Assembly (NCBI GenBank): GCA_964452115.1
Contig: CAYVKY010000039.1
Coordinates: 1-16,319, forward strand
Direction: 5' to 3'
DNA length: 16,319 nucleotides
DNA from: CAYVKY01 sp964452115
GTDB taxonomy: Bacteria > Bacteroidota > Ignavibacteria > Tepidaquicellales > Tepidaquicellaceae
The notes beneath the pieces were generated by a model. That model did no database searches. It was not told the origin of the DNA and saw only the letters and a program-made list of their open reading frames with translations. Within the stretch, counting starts at the first letter, position 1. Every line of letters begins with the position of its first letter. Made by a program: the position numbers and the translations under genes. Shown here piece by piece: positions 1-6,703 of the stretch.

Positions 1-1545
1 CAACTCAGGAAAATTAATCATGCAACAAGTTCCAGCACATTAATCGGTTCATTTAATTTGGAAGTTGAAGGTCCGGCAATCCCCGGAGCGCTGAGGCCTG
101 TGATTAGCCACATTCCGCTTCCGAATACTCAAAACACAGCAGGTCCATACGTAGTGGATGCAAGCATTTCGGTATCAGGTTCAACAATCGAAAATGCAAA
201 GATATATTGGTCCAGAAATAATGTTAACTTAACCGACAGCGTTACGATGATAAATTCGAGCGGCTCAAACTGGACCGGCAATATTCCGGGCAACAATACA
301 GATGCGATTTACAGATATAAGATAAGAGCCACAGATGCATTTGGAAGGACAGCATCTGCCCCGTTATCAGGAGAATTTTCATTTGTAGCACAGTCAACAG
401 ATACAACACATATCACAATCGTAACGACGCCTATAGCTCAATTCCCAAAACAAACATGGCCTGCATCAGTAAGCGCTTCAGCAACGAACATGTTCGGTAT
501 AGATAGCGTATGGGTGAAATGGTATATAAATTCCACTGCCAACGGCTGGAAAAGGTTCAACCTTTCACACGGAACCGGTAATGACTGGTCAGGAACTTTC
601 AATTCAGTAAACAGCGACGTTAATGTAAATGATTTAGTCTCTTATAGAATTTTTGCAAGAAATTCTTCTAATCAGCATAAAGTGGATTCAACTGCGTTAT
701 TTACTTTTAATATTATATATCAGGATTATGTGATTATCGGGACGGAATTAACATCAGGAAACTTTCCGTTTACAACTTATTGGATGGATGGAAGAACAAA
801 TTATTTATACACAAATCAAGAACTTCAAAATGCACCAAATAACACACCTGTTTGGGAAATAGGATTTAATGTTATCAGTGCAGACCCGACTGTAATTCAT
901 GAATTTACAATCAAGATGCAGAATACAACGGCAACTTCGATTTCCGGTTTCACAGAAACAGGTTGGACAACTGTTTACTCTCATGACTATACAGTACAAG
1001 GAACAGGATGGCAGATGATATCACTCGATTCTCCATTTCCAATGAACGGTACAAATCTTCTTGTAGAAATTTGTTACAATAACACTTCATACTCAAATTA
1101 TTCGACAGTTTATACATCTGCTGCGACCGGAAAGTATTGGGGCAGATATAATGACCTTACAACTGCAAGCGGCTGCGGATATACTGCATGGACATTAAGC
1201 ACAGGTCCTGTTGGCAGAGCAAATACAAAAATTGTAATTCATATGATAACGGGTATTAAAAACTTAGAGACCGGAATTCCTAACACGTATGCACTATCAC
1301 AGAACTACCCGAACCCGTTCAACCCCGTAACAAAGATTAATTTTGCAATTCCGAAACAGGGACTTGTAACGATGAAAGTTTATGATATGCTTGGAAGAAT
1401 TGTGAATCAGTTAGTAAATGAAGAAAAACCGGCAGGAACATATTCTGTAGATTTCGACGCTTCAAACCTGTCAAGCGGAATTTATTTTTATAAATTAGAA
1501 GTGAACGGATTCACTGATGTAAAAAGAATGGTAATCATAAAATAA
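1..1545 (+). CDS. T9SS type A sorting domain-containing secreted protein (5'-truncated)
   Basis: The reading frame is open from base 1, so the gene starts upstream of the window; 514 residues are visible. Visible residues about 30-130 and 134-240 look like two diverged copies of one Ig/Fn3-like beta module, each with an N-W-T-G or D-W-S-G motif followed by a Y-[KR]-I-[RF]-A strand. Residues about 243-415 form a further beta-rich, Asn/Thr-rich region that I do not recognise. A linker leads to the C-terminal sorting domain (about 430-514) with YPNPFNP at 436-442, a V-Y-D-M-L-G-R strand, and an S-S-G-I-Y-F-Y-K-L ending. That tail is the well-known type A signal for export by the type IX system and anchoring or release at the cell surface. 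No catalytic domain is visible; it may lie in the missing N-terminal part. Sorting domain certain, biological role unknown. Confidence 0.85.
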   Translation, partial: QLRKINHATSSSTLIGSFNLEVEGPAIPGALRPVISHIPLPNTQNTAGPYVVDASISVSGSTIENAKIYWSRNNVNLTDSVTMINSSGSNWTGNIPGNNTDAIYRYKIRATDAFGRTASAPLSGEFSFVAQSTDTTHITIVTTPIAQFPKQTWPASVSASATNMFGIDSVWVKWYINSTANGWKRFNLSHGTGNDWSGTFNSVNSDVNVNDLVSYRIFARNSSNQHKVDSTALFTFNIIYQDYVIIGTELTSGNFPFTTYWMDGRTNYLYTNQELQNAPNNTPVWEIGFNVISADPTVIHEFTIKMQNTTATSISGFTETGWTTVYSHDYTVQGTGWQMISLDSPFPMNGTNLLVEICYNNTSYSNYSTVYTSAATGKYWGRYNDLTTASGCGYTAWTLSTGPVGRANTKIVIHMITGIKNLETGIPNTYALSQNYPNPFNPVTKINFAIPKQGLVTMKVYDMLGRIVNQLVNEEKPAGTYSVDFDASNLSSGIYFYKLEVNGFTDVKRMVIIK

Positions 1546-1633
1546 GCTTGAGCGGTTTATGCAAAATTAAGAACTATGATTATCAAAAATTTTTAATTAA
1601 TTTTGTTACGATTATAAAATAAAAAAGAAGAAA

Positions 1634-2845
1634 ATGGCAAAACTTACACTTGAAAATCTGATCGAACAAAATAAGATAAACGGGAAAAGAATTCTCGTAA
1701 GGGTAGACTTCAATGTTCCTCTTGATGAAAACAGGAATATAACTGATGATAAAAGAATTACCGCATCACTTCCGACTATTAATGCCATTACCGGAAACGG
1801 CGGAAAATGCATACTGATGAGCCACCTTGGGAGACCTAAAGGCGAAAGAAATATGAAATATTCGCTGGATGTAGCGGCAGAAAAATTATCAGAGCTGACA
1901 GGAAAAAAAGTGATTTTTGCTGAAGATTGTATAGGGGACAAAAACCCGCAAATGATATCTGGTATGAAAAGCGGTGATATAATGCTTCTGGAAAATCTTC
2001 GTTTTTATAAAGAAGAAGAAAAAAACGATCCGGAATTCGCGAAAAAACTTGCATCATACGGAGACGTTTATGTCAATGATGCATTCGGCACGGCACACCG
2101 CGCACACGCTTCGACTGAAGGAGTAACGCATTTCATCAAAGACTGCGCAGCGGGATTCCTGATGCAGAAAGAATTAAAATATCTTATGGCTGCAATTGAC
2201 AATCCCGAAAGACCGCTGGTAGCAATTCTCGGCGGCTCAAAAATTTCCGGGAAAATTGATGTGCTTGAAAATCTGATTAACATTGCGGACACGATTTTAA
2301 TCGGCGGCGGAATGATGTACACTTTTTATAAAGCCATGGGGCTCGAAATCGGTAAGTCACTTCTTGAAGAAGATAAAATTGAACTTGCAAAACAGATACT
2401 TCAAAAAGCAAAAGATAAAAACAAAAACTTTCTTCTGCCTGTGGATATGGTGGTTACGGATAAAATTGACGGGACTTCAACTTCATCGGTTGCTGCATTC
2501 GATAAACTGACAGATATAAATTTGATGGGTGTTGATATCGGACCGGAAACTGTGAGGATGTATAGTGACGAAATTATCAAAGGTAAAACTATAGTATGGA
2601 ATGGACCAATGGGTGTTTTTGAAGTTGACGAATTTGCGAAGGGAACATTTGCAATTGCAGAGGCTCTGGCAAATGCTACGGCTAAGGGCGCAGTAACAAT
2701 AATCGGCGGCGGCGATTCAGGAGCCGCAATTGCGAAAGCAAATCTTTCCGATAAGGTTTCGCACGTATCCACCGGCGGCGGCGCATCTTTAGAATTGCTT
2801 GAAGGTAAAGTGCTTCCGGGTGTTGCGGCATTAACGGATATGTGA
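1634..2845 (+). CDS. pgk: phosphoglycerate kinase
   Basis: Cytoplasmic glycolytic and gluconeogenic enzyme that transfers phosphate between 1,3-bisphosphoglycerate and ADP. The 403-residue length fits the family (about 390-415). Visible signatures in order: the N-terminal substrate motif R-V-D-F-N-V-P, the S-H-L-G-R-P loop, L-L-E-N-L-R-F, V-N-D-A-F-G-T-A-H-R-A-H, G-G-S-K-I-S-G-K at the domain boundary, the hinge and nucleotide region V-W-N-G-P-M-G-V-F-E, the G-G-G-D-S loop and the C-terminal S-T-G-G-G-A-S-L-E. All substrate-binding arginines expected in these motifs are present. The ATG at 1634 follows a purine-rich AAGAAG stretch. The gene is 88 bp after the T9SS gene and convergent with the envelope operon; whether it has its own promoter is unclear. 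No anomaly seen. Confidence 0.97.
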   Translation: MAKLTLENLIEQNKINGKRILVRVDFNVPLDENRNITDDKRITASLPTINAITGNGGKCILMSHLGRPKGERNMKYSLDVAAEKLSELTGKKVIFAEDCIGDKNPQMISGMKSGDIMLLENLRFYKEEEKNDPEFAKKLASYGDVYVNDAFGTAHRAHASTEGVTHFIKDCAAGFLMQKELKYLMAAIDNPERPLVAILGGSKISGKIDVLENLINIADTILIGGGMMYTFYKAMGLEIGKSLLEEDKIELAKQILQKAKDKNKNFLLPVDMVVTDKIDGTSTSSVAAFDKLTDINLMGVDIGPETVRMYSDEIIKGKTIVWNGPMGVFEVDEFAKGTFAIAEALANATAKGAVTIIGGGDSGAAIAKANLSDKVSHVSTGGGASLELLEGKVLPGVAALTDM

Positions 2846-2892
2846 TGCAGCCAATGCACTTGTATCATAGTTTATAATTATACGTTCCGGTG

Positions 2893-2976
2893 CGGGAGTC
2901 CCCGAGAACTCGGGAGAATTATGGGATTAAAAAAAAGCTTCCCAAACAGCGGAGTCCCGACAGGTCGGAACAGGCG
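2893..2976. repeat. two diverged copies of a small GC-rich palindromic repeat
   Basis: Copy 1 (2893-2917) contains CGGGAGTCCCCGAG then CTCGGG; its stem is CCCGAG (2901-2906) with CTCGGG (2909-2914). Copy 2 (2949-2971) contains GCGGAGTCCCGAC then GTCGG; its stem is CCGAC (2957-2961) with GTCGG (2964-2968). Both share the G-G-A-G-T-C-C-C core, and the arms differ while staying complementary. This suggests a structured dispersed repeat of REP type. Only two copies are visible, so family membership is inferred. Confidence 0.45.
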
Positions 2977-2986
2977 TTGGGAAGCT
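2929..2986 (-). terminator. rho-independent terminator of the envelope operon
   Basis: A perfect 10-bp inverted repeat, AGCTTCCCAA (2936-2945) and TTGGGAAGCT (2977-2986), encloses a 31-nt loop. Read on the minus strand the stem is followed at once by eight T (plus-strand A run 2929-2936). It lies 33 nt past the lpxC-fabZ stop. On the plus strand no T run follows, so it should act on the minus-strand operon and not on pgk. The loop contains a second small hairpin (2957-2968). Confidence 0.8.
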
Positions 2987-3019
2987 GTAAAAATTAGAGT
3001 TGTGCAGGTAAAAGCAAAA

Positions 3020-4426
3020 CTATTTATCTACAACGAATGCAGAAAATTCACCGGTGCAGGCAAGCTCGCCGCCGAGCTGATTTTTATAAGCCCTTCCGAC
3101 AAGTTTGCAAAGATTACGTCTGTATGAAGTCATTTCCATTTCGATAATCAGCTGGTCCCCGGGTAATACCGGTTTGCGGAATTTTACATTATCTATTGAG
3201 CTGAATAAAGCGATTTTTTTATCCGGTTCTTCGAGTACATTCAGCAGTAATATACTTCCGCACTGCACCATTGATTCCACTATCAATACACCGGGCATAA
3301 TCGGTTTATTCGGAAAGTGTCCCTGGAAAAACGGTTCATTGAAAGTTACATTCTTCAGTCCGATAACCCTTTTATCAAGTTCAATATCAATTATTTTATC
3401 AATGAGAAGGAAAGGATATCTGTGAGGCATAATCTTCAGAATCGCATTGATATCATAAATTTCCTTTGCCTGCTTTTTCATCTGATATTTCTTTACGACC
3501 TTGTGCTGCAGGTATAATTTTCTGAGCATCTTTGTGAATTCAACATTTGCTCTGTGTCCGGGGCGGGCAGCAAGTATCTGACCTTTAATCGGAGCGCCAA
3601 TCAACGCAAGGTCGCCAATCAGGTCAAGAAGTTTATGTCGTGCCGGTTCATTTTTGAAACGAAGTTTTTTATCATTCAAAATGCCGGTATTTCCTATCAT
3701 CAGCGAGCCTTTAAGTCCAAGGCTTTTACGAAGAGCTTCCAGCTGGTCTTTGTTATAGTCTTCATCAACAATCACAATCGAATTATCAAGGTCACCGCCT
3801 TTAATCAGACCGTTTTCTTTTAACATCTGAACTTCTTTCAGAAAGCAGAAAGTGCGTGCGGGAGCAAATTCCTTTTCGAATTCTTCGGTGAGATTGAAAA
3901 GTCCTGTGTGCTGAACACCTAAAGCGGGATTATTGAAATCAATCAGCAGCGTAATTCTGAAACTGTCTTTCTGAGGCAGTACAACAATATCAACATTATT
4001 TTTTTCATCGTGGTAATGTACCGTGTCTTCGATTACGAGATAATCTTTATTTGCATTTTGTTCAACTATTCCTGCGTGATTTAGCGTCTTAACGTATTCA
4101 ATGGCGCTGCCGTCCATCACGGGCGGTTCGTTTGTATCAAGCTCTACGATGATATTATCAATTTCCAATCCTCTTATTGCTGCAAGCACGTGTTCTACGG
4201 TGTGAACTTCAACACCGTCGAGTCCGAGGGTTGTGCCTCGCGATATATCAATCACGTGGTCAATATCTGCGGGAATTTCAGGAGAGTTTTCCAGATCAAC
4301 CCTTTTGAATTTGATTCCGTAATCTTCAGCAGCAGGGTTGAATGTCATTGTTGACCTGTTGCCTGTGTGTAACCCTATCCCTGATAGTGAAACAGGTTTT
4401 AAAATTGTCCTTTGTTTTTCGAGCAT
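3020..4426 (-). CDS. lpxC-fabZ: bifunctional UDP-3-O-acyl-GlcNAc deacetylase / 3-hydroxyacyl-ACP dehydratase (LpxC-FabZ fusion)
   Basis: One 468-residue chain joins two cytoplasmic enzymes. Residues about 1-310 are LpxC, the zinc amidase that commits UDP-acyl-GlcNAc to lipid A: zinc ligands H79 (in T-V-E-H-V-L), H264 and D268 (in R-H-K-L-L-D), general base E78 and H291 (P-G-H-R-A-N-V) are all present. A short basic linker (about 308-323) leads to FabZ (about 324-468), which dehydrates 3-hydroxyacyl-ACP: M-P-H-R-Y-P-F-L-L-I-D at 333-343, catalytic H370 in G-H-F-P and E384 in V-E-S-M. Such fusions are established in Bacteroidota and Chlorobi. The gene starts at ATG 6 nt after the lpxD stop with no clear Shine-Dalgarno, suggesting coupled translation. 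It is the last gene of the operon; lpxA, the common next gene, is not there. Confidence 0.96.
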   Translation of the reverse strand: MLEKQRTILKPVSLSGIGLHTGNRSTMTFNPAAEDYGIKFKRVDLENSPEIPADIDHVIDISRGTTLGLDGVEVHTVEHVLAAIRGLEIDNIIVELDTNEPPVMDGSAIEYVKTLNHAGIVEQNANKDYLVIEDTVHYHDEKNNVDIVVLPQKDSFRITLLIDFNNPALGVQHTGLFNLTEEFEKEFAPARTFCFLKEVQMLKENGLIKGGDLDNSIVIVDEDYNKDQLEALRKSLGLKGSLMIGNTGILNDKKLRFKNEPARHKLLDLIGDLALIGAPIKGQILAARPGHRANVEFTKMLRKLYLQHKVVKKYQMKKQAKEIYDINAILKIMPHRYPFLLIDKIIDIELDKRVIGLKNVTFNEPFFQGHFPNKPIMPGVLIVESMVQCGSILLLNVLEEPDKKIALFSSIDNVKFRKPVLPGDQLIIEMEMTSYRRNLCKLVGRAYKNQLGGELACTGEFSAFVVDK

Positions 4427-4432
4427 ATTATT

Positions 4433-5452
4433 TTAATTAATTTTATTTTCTAAATTTTTCAGTCTTTCATATATTTCTCCGATTTTCGAAATATAAGATT
4501 CTTCCTTCAGAGCCCTATGCATTTCCTTAGCCCTGTAACCTGAATACACACCCGGTTTCAAAATTGATTTTGAAATATTGCCGGCTGCGAGCACAGTTAC
4601 ATCATCGCATATATTCAGATGCCCTACAACACCCACTTTTCCTCCGAATAAACACCTCTTACCTATTTTTGTTGAGCCCGCAATTCCGGTGCCCGATGCA
4701 ATCGCCGAATTTTCACCGATACTTACATTATGTGCAATCTGTACGAGGTTATCAATTTTTACGCCTTTTCCGATATGCGTTTCTCCCATAGTTGCCCTGT
4801 CAATTGATGTATTGCTTCCGATTTCAACGTCATCTTCGATGTGCACTATTCCCGTCTGAGGAATTTTTTTAAATGATGAATCGGGCTCTTTTGCGAAACC
4901 GAATCCGTCGCTTCCGATTACCGTGCCTGAATGTATTATAACGCGGTCTCCGATTATGCTTCCGTCATAAATCGAAACATTCGGATAAATCAGACATTCT
5001 TTTCCGATTGTTACATTATTTCCTATTGAACAATTTGACTGTATAATTGATTTTTCGCCGAGCCGGAAATTTTTTCCGATGTTTGTAAAATTTCCGATGG
5101 TGACTTCCTGTGCTATTTCAGAGCCGGAATCAATATAACATTTACCGGATATGCCTTTAAACTCGACTGTTACTTTGTTAAATGTTTCAAGAAGCGTCAG
5201 AAACGAAATATACGGGTCATCCACGAAGAGCAAATCCAAACCGGCGGGAAGATTTCCTGCTTTGAAATCTTTCCTAACCAGCACCGCACCCGCAGATGTA
5301 GAGTGAATGAACTTTTCGTATAAAGGGTTTGCAAGAAAAGAAATTTCTTCGGGCGATGCCTCTTCAATTTTGGCAACGCCGGTAATTTCTTTCTCCTGAT
5401 TTGCCCCTGCATAACCTGCATTCAGCAGTTTTATAATATCTTTCAGTTTCAT
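4433..5452 (-). CDS. lpxD: UDP-3-O-(3-hydroxyacyl)glucosamine N-acyltransferase
   Basis: Adds the second, N-linked 3-hydroxyacyl chain in lipid A synthesis, directly after LpxC, using acyl-ACP in the cytoplasm. The 339 residues match the family length. The N-terminal uridine-binding domain spans about 1-100. Residues about 105-300 are imperfect hexapeptide repeats of the [LIV]-G-x-x-x type expected for a left-handed parallel beta helix. The catalytic histidine is H241 in N-L-V-Q-I-A-H-N-V, the same context as in the E. coli enzyme. A C-terminal helix (about 310-339) completes the fold. The ATG is preceded by AGAAGG, one of the better Shine-Dalgarno sequences in the window. An intercistronic hairpin separates it from ompH upstream. 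Confidence 0.96.
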   Translation of the reverse strand: MKLKDIIKLLNAGYAGANQEKEITGVAKIEEASPEEISFLANPLYEKFIHSTSAGAVLVRKDFKAGNLPAGLDLLFVDDPYISFLTLLETFNKVTVEFKGISGKCYIDSGSEIAQEVTIGNFTNIGKNFRLGEKSIIQSNCSIGNNVTIGKECLIYPNVSIYDGSIIGDRVIIHSGTVIGSDGFGFAKEPDSSFKKIPQTGIVHIEDDVEIGSNTSIDRATMGETHIGKGVKIDNLVQIAHNVSIGENSAIASGTGIAGSTKIGKRCLFGGKVGVVGHLNICDDVTVLAAGNISKSILKPGVYSGYRAKEMHRALKEESYISKIGEIYERLKNLENKIN

Positions 5453-5471
5453 TATACCTTCTTTATTTACA

Positions 5472-5512
5472 CAGGAGATATATCTCTTTTAAAAAGAAAG
5501 ACATATCTCCTG
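5472..5512. repeat. perfect 10-bp inverted repeat between ompH and lpxD
   Basis: CAGGAGATAT (5472-5481) pairs with ATATCTCCTG (5503-5512) around a 21-nt A/T-rich loop; the left arm also overlaps the 12-bp palindrome GAGATATATCTC (5475-5486). On the minus strand no T run follows, so it does not look like a classical terminator. It may be an mRNA-processing or stabilising stem, an attenuator, or a protein-binding site. The structure is visible; its function is not known. Confidence 0.5.
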
Positions 5513-5532
5513 ATATTTAAAATTAAAAAATC

Positions 5533-6069
5533 TTATTGTTCTTTGCCTTCAAGCACTCTCTGAACTTTCGGAGTGAGGTCATATTTTTCATTGACGTACA
5601 GAAGCATAATCTGAGAACTTCTGTCAAACACATAATCGAAATCATCGCGCTTGGCAACAATTTCTATCGCTTTGAAAAGCTTGTCATAAACGGGTTTCAT
5701 ATATTCAGTCTGTTTCTGATAATATTCACCCGATTCACCGAATTTCTGCTGTTTGAAATTTACGATTGAATTTTCAATTGTTGAAATATTTTTCTCCATA
5801 TCGATTTTCATCTGGTCAGTCAGAATCAGTTTTTTCTTTTCATAGTCATCTTTATACTTTTTGAGGCTGTCCTGAAGTACAGTAAGCTCCTTCTGCCAGT
5901 CATTTACCTGACCTTCAAGTCTCACCTTGGCATCTTTTGCATCCTGCATATTGTCAATGAGTTTCTTTGAATCTATATATCCGACTTTTGTCTGCGATTG
6001 TGCAGATGCTGCGGCAAGTAATGCAAAACAAGATATTAATAAAAAATATTTGATGCTTGGTTTTATCAA
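5533..6069 (-). CDS. ompH: OmpH/Skp-family periplasmic chaperone (second of a tandem pair)
   Basis: Skp-like proteins are periplasmic trimeric chaperones that hold unfolded outer-membrane proteins for BamA. I chose a TTG start at 6069, giving 178 residues that begin with a textbook signal peptide: K-P-S-I-K, a hydrophobic stretch, and A-A-A-S-A-Q-S-Q at the cleavage region around residue 23. The mature part opens with V-G-Y-I-D-S, the usual OmpH beginning, and then is Lys/Glu/Gln-rich and helical, as expected for the coiled-coil tentacles. It ends with the family pattern around D-Y-V-F-D-R-S. An ATG at 6129 is in frame but would overlap the preceding gene by 53 bp and put 20 residues before the signal peptide. 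With the TTG start the gap to the upstream ompH is 7 nt. Confidence 0.88.
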   Translation of the reverse strand: MIKPSIKYFLLISCFALLAAASAQSQTKVGYIDSKKLIDNMQDAKDAKVRLEGQVNDWQKELTVLQDSLKKYKDDYEKKKLILTDQMKIDMEKNISTIENSIVNFKQQKFGESGEYYQKQTEYMKPVYDKLFKAIEIVAKRDDFDYVFDRSSQIMLLYVNEKYDLTPKVQRVLEGKEQ

Positions 6070-6076
6070 GTTTTTT

Positions 6077-6649
6077 TTATTTAAGTTTGTCAAGTACTTT
6101 GAATGTAAGGTCAAGATCTTTATCTCCATAGAGCACCACGCCTACGCCTTCAGCTTTGTCAAATACAAAATTATATTTCTGCTCTTTTGAAAGGTCTTCA
6201 ATTGCCTTGATGATTTTATCTTTTACAGGTTTGAATAGATCGGATTGTCTTGCAACCAGAGCCTCTCTTACATTCTGTTTGTATGCTGTAAGTCCTTCAT
6301 CCAATGTCTGAAGTTCTTTCTGAAGGGTATTCATTTCATCGTTAAGTGATTTTAATTCTGCATCGCTTTTGATTTCGCCTGATTCAACTTTTTTCTGAGC
6401 GTCTTCATATTTTACTTTGAAGATTGCCGCTTTATCTTTTATTTCCTTGTCTTTGGTGTTAATCGTATCCAGATATAATTTCTGAAGACCTTCGAGTTCA
6501 TCGGTAATTTTTTTGTATTCGGGAAGCTGCTTGATGATAACTTCACTGTCAACATATCCGAGTTTTAATTGTGCAAACGATTTTCCGTTTAATAAAGTCA
6601 TACTCATTATAAATCCAAGTATGATGAAAATTCCTGTTTTGGTTTTCAA
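6077..6649 (-). CDS. ompH: OmpH/Skp-family periplasmic chaperone (first of a tandem pair)
   Basis: A 190-residue relative of the next gene downstream, with the same presumed job of escorting outer-membrane proteins through the periplasm. It has an N-terminal signal peptide (K-T-K-T-G followed by a hydrophobic segment, cleavage probably after S-F-A near residue 26). The mature protein begins L-K-L-G-Y-V-D-S, followed by a long charged helical region (about 45-150) and a C-terminal Y-N-F-V-F-D-K-A pattern. The start codon is TTG, supported by a clear GGAG 9 nt upstream. It lies directly downstream of bamA (54-nt gap), which is the classical bamA-skp-lpxD order. The two copies differ clearly in sequence, so this is an old duplication. 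Confidence 0.92.
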   Translation of the reverse strand: MKTKTGIFIILGFIMSMTLLNGKSFAQLKLGYVDSEVIIKQLPEYKKITDELEGLQKLYLDTINTKDKEIKDKAAIFKVKYEDAQKKVESGEIKSDAELKSLNDEMNTLQKELQTLDEGLTAYKQNVREALVARQSDLFKPVKDKIIKAIEDLSKEQKYNFVFDKAEGVGVVLYGDKDLDLTFKVLDKLK

Positions 6650-6703
6650 TTGATTTTTCTCCTTTAGTTAAAAAAGTTATTTATAAAATTTTTTATATTC
6701 AAT

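Noticed and set aside
58..60. TTG at 58 as the start of the T9SS protein
   Set aside because: The frame is open and reads as sensible protein from base 1 through 57, so the gene begins upstream of the window.
1546..1633. Promoter or terminator in the gap before pgk
   Set aside because: Only AT-rich sequence with a weak TATAAA near 1613 and no convincing -35 box or GC-rich stem; not strong enough to call.
2401..2868. 155-codon minus-strand frame inside pgk
   Set aside because: It is antisense to an intact, highly conserved pgk, and its translation has no recognisable domain.
2936..2986. The same hairpin as a terminator for pgk
   Set aside because: No T run follows the stem on the plus strand; the T run exists only on the minus strand.
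2921..3127. 68-codon plus-strand frame after pgk
   Set aside because: It runs through the terminator hairpin and into the antisense of lpxC-fabZ; no family features.
6070..6129. ATG at 6129 as the start of the second ompH
   Set aside because: It overlaps the upstream ompH by 53 bp and places 20 hydrophilic residues before the signal peptide. The TTG at 6069 gives a normal signal peptide and no overlap.
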